Positions 9,106 through 18,494 of a stretch of 64,000 nucleotides of DNA are shown here, in pieces (within the stretch, counting starts at the first letter, position 1; each line of letters opens with the position of its first letter). The DNA is from JBKBKN01 sp046294625 (GTDB lineage Bacteria; Bacteroidota; Bacteroidia; M30B66): NCBI GenBank assembly GCA_046294625.1, contig JBKBKN010000008.1:62001-126000 (forward strand), in the 5' to 3' direction. The notes beneath the pieces were generated by a model. It did no database searches, was not told the DNA's origin, and saw only the letters and a program-made list of their open reading frames with translations. A program made the translations under genes and the position numbers.

Positions 9106-12100
9106 ATGAAAGCTGAACATATCAAGAATTTCAAGCCTACAAGCTGGGCCATCAATAACCGTACAGCAGTATACCTGTTTACGATTTTCATAACCATCGC
9201 CGGATTTCTGGTATTCTTAAACATTCCTAAGGAGCAATTTCCCGATATCGTAGTACCCACAGTCGCGGTTACCACGATTTATCCCGGTGCCAGTCCTGAA
9301 GACGTTGAAAACCTTATTACGAAACCTTTGGAAAAGCAAATCAAAGCTATTTCCGGAATCAACAAAATCAACAGTAATTCGATTCAGGATGTTTCCATCA
9401 TTACTGTAGAATTTAACACCAATGTGGAAGTGGATGTGGCAAAGCAAAAAGTCTCCAACGCAGTTGACAAGGCGAAGAAAGACCTGCCCAGCGACTTGAA
9501 AGATGATCCTGATGTTCAGGAATTTGATTTCTCTGAATTTCCGATCATGAATATCAACATCTCAGGCGATTTACCACTCGAAAAACTCAAGAAATATGCA
9601 GAAGATCTTCAGGATGCCTGCGAAAGCGTAAATGGCGTCACAAGACTCGATATCATCGGTGCATTGAATAGAGAAATCCAAATCAATGTTGACCTATACC
9701 GAATGCAAGCACTTGGCATAGCCTTCGGCGATATTGAGCAGGCTGTTGCATCCGAAAACGTGAACATTTCAGGTGGCGAAATTCGGGTGAACGAGCTTCG
9801 ACGCACGCTTCGTGTGAAAGGCGAGTTTTCTAGTGTTGAAGAAATAGGAAATATTCTAATTCGCTCTGCCAGAGGCAACACTGCCTACATCAAAGAGTTT
9901 GCTGAAGTGGTTGATGGAAATGCTGATATTCAAGACTTTGCAAGACTTAACGGAAAACCGGTAATCACGCTAAATGTAATTAAAAGATCAGGTGCCAATC
10001 TTGTTCAAGTGGCAGACGATATTAAAGAAATCATTTCCGAATACAAAGCCACACGATTTCCTTCAGGTCTTGAAGTGGTGGTGACCGGCGACACTTCTAC
10101 CGACACCAAGGTGCAGTTAAATGACTTGGTAAATACCGTAATCATTGGTTTTATCCTCGTGGTCTTGGTGCTCATGTTTTTTATGGGTCTGCGAAATGCC
10201 TTTTTCGTGGCACTGGCTGTTCCGCTTTCTGTATTGTTGGCTTTGCTCTTTATGCCATCTCTGGGCTATACCATGAATGTAATTGTATTATTCTCCTTTC
10301 TTCTGGCATTGGGAATAATCGTAGACGATGCCATTGTGGTGATCGAAAATACGCACCGTATCTATCACCGGTATGATTTAGATATTGTTACTTCGGCCCG
10401 AACAGCTGCTGCAGAAGTTTTTGTCCCAGTGCTCGCCGGAACACTCACCACCATTGCCCCCTTCTTCCCGCTTCTTTTCTGGCCGGGCATTGTTGGAGAA
10501 TTTATGAAATATCTGCCTGTTACGCTCATTCTAACGCTTTTTGCTTCGCTTTTCGTAGCCTTTATTATGAACCCCATCTTTGCTGTGAGTTTCATGAAAA
10601 AAGATGAACACTTGATAAAGTCTCATCCGAAAGAAATGAAAAAGCCGATTATCCTATTTGGCATCATTGCGCTTTTTGGCTACTTAATTGGATTTCCCGG
10701 ATTGGGCAACTTTTCTGTATTGATGATTATTTTAACCATCGCAAATTTTTATGTGTTTGAGCCCATGACCAAAGCTTTTCAGAAAAATACTTGGCCTAAA
10801 GTGGTTGAAAAATACAAAAGACTTGTCTCCTATCTATTGGTAGGCCGTCGGCCTTATTGGGTATTTTCAGGAGTCATTAGCCTGCTGATTTTCTCCATTG
10901 TGGTGTTTACCGCATCAAGTCCAAAAGTGGATTTCTTCCCCAATGGCGAACCTAATTTTGCTTATGTATATGTTCAACTGCCCAATGGAACGGATGCAGA
11001 AGTGACAGACTCTATCACGCGCATTGTTGAAAACAAAGTGTATGAAGTAATTGGACGCGACAATCCTAATGTAGAATCTGTAATTACCAATGTGGGTATA
11101 GGTGCCGGAGACCCCAGAAACCCTGATCGCGTCGCAACACCGAACAAAGGAAAAGTAACCGTAGCTTTTGTGGATTTTGCTTCGCGCAAAAACTTTTCCA
11201 CGTCTGAAATTCTGGAAAAAATTCGTGCTAATGTGACCGGAATTCCGGGTACAGAAATTTCTGTTGAAAAAGAGCCAACAGGTCCTCCTACCGGCAAGCC
11301 AATCAATATGGAAATTGCCGGAGATGACTTCGACCAGCTCATCGAACTGGAGCAAACCATACGACGCAGCATCGCTGAAGCAAAAATTGAAGGGATAGAA
11401 GAACTCAAATCAGATTTGGTCAGAAACAAACCTGAGATTATTGTTGATATCGATCCCGACAGAGCTTTGGCACTGGGCATGAGCAAAGCCAAAATTGCTA
11501 TGGAGCTTCGCACGGCTTTGTTTGGAAAAGAAATTTCGAAGTTCAAGGACATTGACACCGACGCCCCAATCCAATTGCGTTTGAAGCCTGAATATCGCGA
11601 GAAAGTGGAAGATCTGTTGAATATGGATATCGCCTTTCTCGATATGGCTACGGGGCGCTTCAAACAAGTGCCTGCATCGGCTGTGGCCGACGTGCGTTAT
11701 GCTACAGCTTTCAGCTCTATCAACCGCAAACAGCAGCGTAGAGTGGTAACGCTTTCATCCAATGTGCTGGAAGGTTACACCGCCAATGATATTGTTAAAG
11801 AATTAAATAAAATCATTCGTCAGACTAACTTACCCGAGGGCTATACAATCAAAATGACCGGAGAACAGGAGCAGCAAGAAGAGTCTTCTTCGTTCTTAGG
11901 GTTTGCATTTCTAGCATCGTTGGCGCTGATGTTCATGATTCTGGTCACTCAGTTTAATTCTGTTGTGAAGCCATTGATCATCTTCTCAACAGTAATTTTC
12001 AGCCTAATTGGTGTTTTTCTTGGCTTCTCGATATTTAAAATGAACTTCTCGGTGGTAATGACCGGTGTGGGTATCATTGCGCTTGGCGGTATTGTGGTGC

Positions 12101-12456
12101 GAAATGGCATTCTTCTGATAGAGTTTGCTGACGAAATGCGCGCACGGGGCATGGAAGTGGTAGAGGCCATTATCGAGGCCGGTTCCACGCGTATGACGCC
12201 GGTAATTCTCACTGCGATCACAGCTATTTTAGGTTTGATTCCGCTTGCTATCGGCGTAAATATCGATTTTGGAACATTATTCAGCAAATTCGAGCCCAAT
12301 TTCTTCCTTGGCGGCGACAATGTGGCTTTTTGGGGACCCTTAGCCTGGACCATGATTTACGGATTGATTGTGTCTACCTTCTTAACCCTTTTGGTCGTTC
12401 CTTCCATGTACCTTATTTATTTAAAAGTGAGAAAACGCGTGAAAGGCAGCTATTAA
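9106..12456 (+). CDS. RND-family efflux permease
   Basis: Proton-driven inner-membrane pump of 1116 residues. TM1 is at about 20-40, the first porter domain carries the FPDIVVPTVAVTTIYPGASP motif, and TM4 holds the proton-relay aspartates in LGIIVDDAIVVIENT (about residues 402-416). The second half repeats this plan, with the relay region at GGIVVRNGILLIEFADEMR. Between TM6 and TM7 (about residues 500-550) there is an extra hydrophobic stretch that could form two further membrane passes, absent in AcrB. It follows the adaptor by 78 bp. The drug or metal substrate cannot be read from the sequence. Confidence 0.93.
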   Translation: MKAEHIKNFKPTSWAINNRTAVYLFTIFITIAGFLVFLNIPKEQFPDIVVPTVAVTTIYPGASPEDVENLITKPLEKQIKAISGINKINSNSIQDVSIITVEFNTNVEVDVAKQKVSNAVDKAKKDLPSDLKDDPDVQEFDFSEFPIMNINISGDLPLEKLKKYAEDLQDACESVNGVTRLDIIGALNREIQINVDLYRMQALGIAFGDIEQAVASENVNISGGEIRVNELRRTLRVKGEFSSVEEIGNILIRSARGNTAYIKEFAEVVDGNADIQDFARLNGKPVITLNVIKRSGANLVQVADDIKEIISEYKATRFPSGLEVVVTGDTSTDTKVQLNDLVNTVIIGFILVVLVLMFFMGLRNAFFVALAVPLSVLLALLFMPSLGYTMNVIVLFSFLLALGIIVDDAIVVIENTHRIYHRYDLDIVTSARTAAAEVFVPVLAGTLTTIAPFFPLLFWPGIVGEFMKYLPVTLILTLFASLFVAFIMNPIFAVSFMKKDEHLIKSHPKEMKKPIILFGIIALFGYLIGFPGLGNFSVLMIILTIANFYVFEPMTKAFQKNTWPKVVEKYKRLVSYLLVGRRPYWVFSGVISLLIFSIVVFTASSPKVDFFPNGEPNFAYVYVQLPNGTDAEVTDSITRIVENKVYEVIGRDNPNVESVITNVGIGAGDPRNPDRVATPNKGKVTVAFVDFASRKNFSTSEILEKIRANVTGIPGTEISVEKEPTGPPTGKPINMEIAGDDFDQLIELEQTIRRSIAEAKIEGIEELKSDLVRNKPEIIVDIDPDRALALGMSKAKIAMELRTALFGKEISKFKDIDTDAPIQLRLKPEYREKVEDLLNMDIAFLDMATGRFKQVPASAVADVRYATAFSSINRKQQRRVVTLSSNVLEGYTANDIVKELNKIIRQTNLPEGYTIKMTGEQEQQEESSSFLGFAFLASLALMFMILVTQFNSVVKPLIIFSTVIFSLIGVFLGFSIFKMNFSVVMTGVGIIALGGIVVRNGILLIEFADEMRARGMEVVEAIIEAGSTRMTPVILTAITAILGLIPLAIGVNIDFGTLFSKFEPNFFLGGDNVAFWGPLAWTMIYGLIVSTFLTLLVVPSMYLIYLKVRKRVKGSY

Positions 12457-12502
12457 ATATTAAAAACAGTAAAAGGCAGTTTCTAAGGTTTTCTGCTTTG
12501 TT

Positions 12503-12540
12503 CATGGCTCCTTGATGAAATTCAAGGGGCTTTTTTGTTT
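12503..12540 (+). terminator. probable terminator of the efflux operon
   Basis: GCTCCTTGA pairs imperfectly with TCAAGGGGC around a short loop and is followed by TTTTTTGTTT. It lies about 50 bases after the permease stop. Confidence 0.6.
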
Positions 12541-12654
12541 CAAACCCATCTCTCAACGAGCGTTTTAATTCAACATTAATTTTGATTAACAGAATCCTTT
12601 TAGGCGCTCATGCGTTTTATGCTAAATTTGCACCGCTTAATACCCTTACAACAG

Positions 12655-15408
12655 ATGGATAAATTCTCTTTTCTGGGCAATGCCGACCCTGTAAGCATCG
12701 AACGCCTTTATCAGCAATTCCTTGAAAATCCACAAAGCGTAGATGAATCTTGGATGAAATTCTTTCAAGGATTTGATTTTGCAAAAGCGAGTTACAGTGC
12801 CTTGCCTGCTAAAGGAGATGCAGGTGATATTCCGGAGAATTTTGCTAAAGAATTTAAAGTAATCAACCTAATCAATGGGTATCGTTCACGTGGCCACTTA
12901 TTTACACGCACCAATCCCGTTCGTGAACGAAGAAAATATCTCCCAACGCTTGATGTAGAAAATTTTGGACTTGCACAAGCCGACATGGACACGGTTTTTC
13001 AAGCTGGTTCCTTGATTGGTATTGGCCCTGCAAAACTTTCTGCTATTGTGCAGCACTTGAAAGACACTTACTGCGACTCCATTGGGGTGGAATACATGTA
13101 TATCCGCAATCAGGAAGTGGTGGAATGGCTGCAAGGCGCTCTGGAAAAATCGAGAGGAAGACGCAATTTTTCGGACGAAGAAAAAAAACGAATTCTCAAA
13201 AAACTTAATGAAGCTGTTGGTTTCGAAAGTTTTTTGGATAAAAAATTTGTAGGTCAAAAGCGTTTCTCGCTCGAAGGCGTGGAAGCCCTAATACCGGCTT
13301 TAGATTATGTGATCGAAGCCGGTGCAGAACGGGGAATCGAAGAGTTTGTGATGGGCATGGCACACCGTGGCCGACTAAGTGTGCTGGGCAATATTTTCAA
13401 AAAGAACTACTCCGAAATTTTCTCTGAGTTTGAAGGAAAAGCCTATGCCGACGATGAGTTTAGCGGCGACGTAAAATATCACCTCGGCTACACTAGCAAA
13501 GTAAAAACCCGCAAAGGAAAGGATGTGCGGATTACGCTTGCGCCTAACCCTTCGCACCTCGAAGCAGTTGACCCCGTGGTAGAAGGTATTACACGTGCCT
13601 TTGCTGATAAAAAGCATAATACGGATTTTTCTAAAATTGCTCCTATACTTATTCATGGCGATGCTGCTATTGCCGGACAAGGCGTGGTTTATGAAGTCAT
13701 TCAAATGGCTAAACTAGATGGCTACAAAACCGGTGGCACCATTCATATGGTGACCAATAATCAGGTGGGATTCACCACCAATTATACAGATGGTCGATCC
13801 AGCATTTATTGTACCGATGTGGGTAAGGTAACCCTCAGTCCGGTGTTCCATGTCAATGCCGACGATGTAGAAGCTGTTGTTTATGCTATAGAATTGGCGA
13901 TGGAGTTTCGTCAGCGATTCAATGGCGACGTATTTATCGACCTTTTGGGATACCGAAAATACGGCCACAACGAAGGAGATGAACCACGATTTACACAGCC
14001 CATTCTTTACAAGGCAATCGCCAAACACCCTAACCCAAGTCAGATTTACGTCAAAAAACTAATGGAACAAGGTGTGGTCGATCAGGCTTTTGTAAAAGAT
14101 ATGGAAGAGCGCTTAAAGAGCACCTTAGAATCTGAACTGGAAAAGGCAAAAGAGAAAGAAATTAACGAAATCAAGCCATTTCTTGAAAAAGAATGGGAAA
14201 ACATTCGCGTAGCCACCGTCAATGATTTTGATGATTCTGTTAAAACAGGGGTGAAAGCAGCTTCATTAAAGAAAATTGCCAAGACGCTATACACGATTCC
14301 TGAAGGCAAAAACTTCTTTAAGAAAATACAAAAACTGCTACAAGACCGCCAGAACATGGTTGAAAAAACCGATCAGCTGGACTGGGGAATGGCTGAGCAA
14401 TTAGCCTACGGAAGTCTATTGATAGAGGGTTATAATATTCGCATATCGGGTCAGGATGTAGAACGAGGAACGTTTTCACATCGTCACGCTGTCATCAAAA
14501 TTGAAGATTCGGAAGAAGAATATGTGCCTTTAAGAAATCTCGACAAAAACCAAGGAAAATTTGAAATCTACAATTCCCCGCTTTCTGAATATGCGGTTTT
14601 GGGCTTTGACTATGGTTATTCGCTTGCCCGCCCCGATGCATTGGTCATTTGGGAAGCACAGTTTGGCGACTTTAATAATGGCGCGCAAATCATTATAGAT
14701 CAATTTATTTCGGCTGCCGAAGACAAATGGCGCAGCATGAGTGGTTTGGTGATGTATCTTCCGCATGGCTATGAAGGTCAAGGAGCGGAGCACAGTAGTG
14801 GGCGAATGGAGCGTTTTCTCACACTATGTGCGGAATTAAACATGTATGTCGCCAATTGCACCACGCCGGCTAATTTGTTTCACCTTATTCGTCGTCAGCT
14901 GAAAGATGATATTCGCAAGCCATTGGTATTGTTCACTCCTAAAAGTTTGCTTCGTCATCCGCGTTGCACCTCTTCATTGGCCGAACTAGCCGATGGTCAA
15001 TTCCGCGAAATCATAGACGATGGCCAGGCTCAAGCGGCAAAAGTGCGCAAAGTAGTATTCTGCTGTGGCAAATTTTACTACGATCTCGAGGAAGAAAAAA
15101 ACAAAGCGGGTGCCGACGATATTGCCTTAGTGCGAATTGAACAACTTTACCCCTTCCCGAAAAAACAATTTGATGCTGTTTTGAAAAAGTATAACAAAGC
15201 AAAAAGCATTGTTTGGGCACAGGAAGAGCCGGAAAACATGGGGGCTTGGGGCTATCTACTCCGCACACTACGCCATGTGCCTTTTGAGTTTGTTGGTCGC
15301 TCAGCCAGCGGAAGCCCGGCTACAGGTTCGTCGAAACGACATGCTATTGAACAAAAAGCCTTAATCAACCAAATATTTCAATCACAATTAGAAGGAATTC
15401 AATCATGA
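12655..15408 (+). CDS. sucA: 2-oxoglutarate dehydrogenase E1 component
   Basis: Thiamine-diphosphate enzyme that decarboxylates 2-oxoglutarate in the citric acid cycle. I place the start at 12655 (MDKFSFLGNADPVSIERLYQ), which matches the family N-terminus; an in-frame ATG at 12610 would add 15 unrelated residues. The product is 917 residues. Visible motifs are MGMAHRGRLSVL, HGDAAIAGQGVVYEV, GYRKYGHNEGDEP (thiamine-diphosphate site), and the transketolase-like pyrimidine domain from about 590 with HRHAVIK and PHGYEGQGAEHSSGRMER. A TAAATTTG element at 12623-12630 may be the -7 promoter box. It overlaps sucB by four bases (ATGA). Confidence 0.97.
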   Translation: MDKFSFLGNADPVSIERLYQQFLENPQSVDESWMKFFQGFDFAKASYSALPAKGDAGDIPENFAKEFKVINLINGYRSRGHLFTRTNPVRERRKYLPTLDVENFGLAQADMDTVFQAGSLIGIGPAKLSAIVQHLKDTYCDSIGVEYMYIRNQEVVEWLQGALEKSRGRRNFSDEEKKRILKKLNEAVGFESFLDKKFVGQKRFSLEGVEALIPALDYVIEAGAERGIEEFVMGMAHRGRLSVLGNIFKKNYSEIFSEFEGKAYADDEFSGDVKYHLGYTSKVKTRKGKDVRITLAPNPSHLEAVDPVVEGITRAFADKKHNTDFSKIAPILIHGDAAIAGQGVVYEVIQMAKLDGYKTGGTIHMVTNNQVGFTTNYTDGRSSIYCTDVGKVTLSPVFHVNADDVEAVVYAIELAMEFRQRFNGDVFIDLLGYRKYGHNEGDEPRFTQPILYKAIAKHPNPSQIYVKKLMEQGVVDQAFVKDMEERLKSTLESELEKAKEKEINEIKPFLEKEWENIRVATVNDFDDSVKTGVKAASLKKIAKTLYTIPEGKNFFKKIQKLLQDRQNMVEKTDQLDWGMAEQLAYGSLLIEGYNIRISGQDVERGTFSHRHAVIKIEDSEEEYVPLRNLDKNQGKFEIYNSPLSEYAVLGFDYGYSLARPDALVIWEAQFGDFNNGAQIIIDQFISAAEDKWRSMSGLVMYLPHGYEGQGAEHSSGRMERFLTLCAELNMYVANCTTPANLFHLIRRQLKDDIRKPLVLFTPKSLLRHPRCTSSLAELADGQFREIIDDGQAQAAKVRKVVFCCGKFYYDLEEEKNKAGADDIALVRIEQLYPFPKKQFDAVLKKYNKAKSIVWAQEEPENMGAWGYLLRTLRHVPFEFVGRSASGSPATGSSKRHAIEQKALINQIFQSQLEGIQS

Positions 15409-16643
15409 TTATAGAACTGAAAGTACCTAGCCCGGGTGAATCCATCACCGAAGTAGAAATCGCAAATTGGCTAAAGAATGAAGGCGATTACGTAGAAAAA
15501 GATGAAGAACTCTGCGAAATTGATTCCGATAAAGCTACCCTTACCATCAATGCTGAAGAGGCCGGTGTGCTCAGCATAAAAGTGCAAGCAGGTACTACCG
15601 TTAATGTTGGTGATGTTGTTGCCACTATTGATACTTCGGCTGCACCAGCAAAAACTTCAGCGCCAAAGGAGGAAAAGAAACAAGAAGTTAAAGCAGATGT
15701 GCCAGCTCTGCTTACAAAAGCAGAACCTGCACCTATAACGGCAAAAGAAACTTATGCCAGCGGAGTGCCTTCCCCCGCAGCATCCAAAATTATCAAGGAG
15801 AAAGGAATAGACGTCGCTTCGGTGAATGGAACAGGCCGTGATGGCCGAATCACCAAGGGCGATGTGTTGGCTGCCCTTGCCGCCGGATTTGGTGGTAAAA
15901 CCGCAACGGGTTCACGTGAGCAGAAACGAGAAAAAATGTCAAACCTGCGTAAAAAGATTTCGCAGCGTCTCGTTTCGGTGAAAAACGAAACGGCCATGCT
16001 CACCACATTCAACGAAGTGGACATGAGCAATGTGATGAATCTGCGGAAGGCTTACAAAGACAAGTTCAAAGAAGTACATGGCATTGGTCTTGGCTTTATG
16101 TCGTTCTTCACCAAAGCGGTGACGATTGCATTGCAAAAATACCCTGCCGTTAACGGAATGATTGACGGCGAAGAAATCGTCACACACAACTACTGCGATG
16201 TGGGCATAGCGGTGAGCACACCAAAAGGTTTAATGGTGCCTGTGATTCGCAATGCAGAAACCCTTTCTTTGGCCGATATCGAACGTAATATTGCGGCGCT
16301 TGCAGCCAAAGCTCGTGATGGAAAAATTACTGTTGACGACATGACCGGTGGGACATTTACCATCACCAATGGCGGTGTGTTTGGCTCTATGTTAAGTACG
16401 CCCATTATCAACCCTCCGCAAAGTGGTATTCTAGGTATGCACAATATTGTTGAACGCCCTGTGGCAGTAAATGGCAAAGTGGAAATTCGCCCAATTATGT
16501 ATGTGGCGCTTTCCTACGACCACCGAATTATTGACGGCCGCGAATCAGTGGGGTTTCTCTACACCGTAAAGGAGCTAATTGAAAATCCTGAGTGGATGCT
16601 ATTCGAAGGTAAAAAGCCAGAGCAAATGCTTCTGAATCTGTAA
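15405..16643 (+). CDS. sucB: 2-oxoglutarate dehydrogenase E2 (dihydrolipoyl succinyltransferase)
   Basis: Transfers the succinyl group to CoA in the 2-oxoglutarate dehydrogenase complex. The 412 residues show one lipoyl domain with the modified Lys in EIDSDKATLTI (about residue 43), an Ala/Pro/Lys linker, the E3/E1-binding domain (PSPAASKIIKEKGIDVASV, about 121-155) and the catalytic domain ending in SYDHRIIDGRESVGFL, which holds the active-site His and Asp. It is translationally coupled to sucA. The E3 subunit gene is not in the window. Confidence 0.97.
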   Translation: MIIELKVPSPGESITEVEIANWLKNEGDYVEKDEELCEIDSDKATLTINAEEAGVLSIKVQAGTTVNVGDVVATIDTSAAPAKTSAPKEEKKQEVKADVPALLTKAEPAPITAKETYASGVPSPAASKIIKEKGIDVASVNGTGRDGRITKGDVLAALAAGFGGKTATGSREQKREKMSNLRKKISQRLVSVKNETAMLTTFNEVDMSNVMNLRKAYKDKFKEVHGIGLGFMSFFTKAVTIALQKYPAVNGMIDGEEIVTHNYCDVGIAVSTPKGLMVPVIRNAETLSLADIERNIAALAAKARDGKITVDDMTGGTFTITNGGVFGSMLSTPIINPPQSGILGMHNIVERPVAVNGKVEIRPIMYVALSYDHRIIDGRESVGFLYTVKELIENPEWMLFEGKKPEQMLLNL

Positions 16644-16757
16644 TAAGCGCATTCTATGTTTGTTTCGTGATTTGGGGATTGTATTAATTGTTTTCAAACG
16701 ATTTTTAAAACTCGAATCCTTCGGCTTTCCCAACATAATAAATTGTATGCACATAGC

Positions 16758-16827
16758 ACCTACCGTTTAGGTAGGTATACGGGACCTACGGTTCAAGTAG
16801 GTACACTACTCCTACTGTTTAGGTAGG
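16758..16827. repeat. three tandem palindromic units with 26-bp period
   Basis: Three hairpins follow each other at a 26-bp step: ACCTACC-GTTTA-GGTAGGT (16758-16776), ACCTAC-GGTTCAA-GTAGGT (16784-16802) and CCTAC-TGTTTAG-GTAGG (16811-16827). The stems are nearly identical, and the spacers share GTAxAC after each unit. They lie in the 418-bp convergent spacer between sucB and the Rieske gene. No T-tract follows any of them, so they are not ordinary terminators. The remainder of that spacer (16644-16757 and 16828-17061) is AT-rich with no gene that I can see. Confidence 0.8.
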
Positions 16828-17061
16828 TACACTGTAGTAGAAAAACCACACAACATTATTTTGTTGACCTTTAGATATTTAACATTCGAACTCAATATAT
16901 AATCAAGAAACTGTTCGAATTTTAAGCACCGAAGTTGATTATTACGTTGCAGTTTCGCCCATTTCCCTGCTTGTGCTTAATCTTGCTGTAGTCATGTCAC
17001 TATTCTCACTAATGGGTTGAGACGGTGAGAACATGCTTTATCTATCAATTTAAATCGACTT

Positions 17062-18141
17062 CTACACACTCAATAAAATTTCCGAGAGTAAACGGTGAAA
17101 ATGATGCACACCCATTTCACGCTTCGGTGAAAAACGTCCTTTTTTATATAAACGCGATTTCACACCTTTTTGTACTTGCTCAACGATATCCTCGTCTTCT
17201 CTTTCCACCTTTTCGAGCATGTGCGCTGCCGAAGCATCAAACTTTTCAGGTTTCCAGATATATGTGCGAAAAGATACTTTGGTGATGTGCTGCGAAACCG
17301 GCCTTACAATATTTACCGAACAGCCCCAGGGATAAAAATTAAACATCATATTAGGGAAAACCCAGTAATAATAAGCTGCTACCCGCTTCCCACGATCCGG
17401 AGCTCCTTCGGGAATATCGAAAATCTCATCAGCCCCTTTAGCTAAACCCAATTGCAAATTGCACCATGGATACACCTCAGTGGTGTAAGTGCCATAATCA
17501 ACCACCTGATTCAAACCCGGATGAACATAGGGTATGTGAAAGCCTTCCAAATAATTGTCGCAATACAGCGCCCAATTGGCGCGTATCAGATAGTCTTGTG
17601 AATAACGCGCTTCGAATTTAAACTGCTCCATCGGCAACCAATACAAGCGATCCAATATGGGCTGAATCATTTCTTCAAAAGACACTTGGGGCTGAATAGA
17701 CGAAAATAACATGCCTTTCCAATTGTATAATGGCAAACGATGCAAATCATCACACGCGGTTGGAAAGTTTTGTGCGTCTTTAAATTCGGGCATAAAACCA
17801 AAACGCCCGTCGAGATGAAACTTTCGACCATGATAGGCACATACCAACATTTTGTTGACTCCTGCATTGCGCACAACGATATTGCCTCGATGCGTGCAAA
17901 CATTGCTCATACAATGAATCAGACCTTGTTCGTCGCGGGTGAGTACTAAGGGCTCATCGAGATATCCTTCGAGCAAAGTGAGTGGTATGGATGATCCTGT
18001 TTGTAACAAGTCGCTTTCATCGCCTACAAATTGCCAAAAACGAGCAAATACGGCGTCTTTCAGTTTGTCAAACCACTTAGGGTTGTTATAAAAATCTGCC
18101 GGCAAAGTGTCCGAAAAAGAAATATCGTGATGGATTTCCAT
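17062..18141 (-). CDS. Rieske-type ring-hydroxylating oxygenase, alpha subunit
   Basis: Non-heme iron oxygenase of 359 residues if started at 18141 (MEIHHDISFSD); an ATG at 18213 would add 24 residues with no family likeness. The Rieske [2Fe-2S] site reads CTHRG then CAYHG about 18 residues later, and the mononuclear iron site is in NYLEGFHIPYVHPGLN (two His) with the bridging Asp just before (CDNYLEG). The layout resembles the choline/carnitine monooxygenase and small-substrate branch rather than biphenyl dioxygenases. No ferredoxin, reductase or beta-subunit gene is nearby, so electron partner and substrate are unknown. The spacer 18142-18494 holds no recognisable gene or site. Confidence 0.85.
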   Translation of the reverse strand: MEIHHDISFSDTLPADFYNNPKWFDKLKDAVFARFWQFVGDESDLLQTGSSIPLTLLEGYLDEPLVLTRDEQGLIHCMSNVCTHRGNIVVRNAGVNKMLVCAYHGRKFHLDGRFGFMPEFKDAQNFPTACDDLHRLPLYNWKGMLFSSIQPQVSFEEMIQPILDRLYWLPMEQFKFEARYSQDYLIRANWALYCDNYLEGFHIPYVHPGLNQVVDYGTYTTEVYPWCNLQLGLAKGADEIFDIPEGAPDRGKRVAAYYYWVFPNMMFNFYPWGCSVNIVRPVSQHITKVSFRTYIWKPEKFDASAAHMLEKVEREDEDIVEQVQKGVKSRLYKKGRFSPKREMGVHHFHRLLSEILLSV

Positions 18142-18494
18142 AGTGAAAATGTTGTGCTCAAAGATAATGTGCTGTGTGTTTAGATTTCTTGCTAATGTTT
18201 TGATAGAAATCACATTGGTTTTACAGCAACGAATGATATCAATATAAAAACTTGTAGATCAGGAAAGTTTATTGAATCCATGACTTTTTCATCCTAATAG
18301 AGCTCAATTTCGCTATTGTATGAATTGGTTGATGTTTTAACTGGGTAAAATGGTCTTTCGCTAAAGGCTAAAAGCTTTTTACCAAGACCAAAACTCACTC
18401 ATCTATTGCTATCGCCACATTCGATAATCTAAAAATCTTTTCGCACTTTTGAAGGCATAAAACCATATTTTCGCTCAGCGAACACTTATTATAC

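Noticed and set aside
15908..15923. Partial parS-like sequence (TTCACGTGA core) in sucB
   Set aside because: Only the inner ten bases fit; six of the outer positions differ from the consensus, and it is explained by the coding sequence.
16758..16827. Palindromic triplet as a small CRISPR array
   Set aside because: The intervening sequences are only about 8-9 bases and related to one another; no cas genes are in the window.
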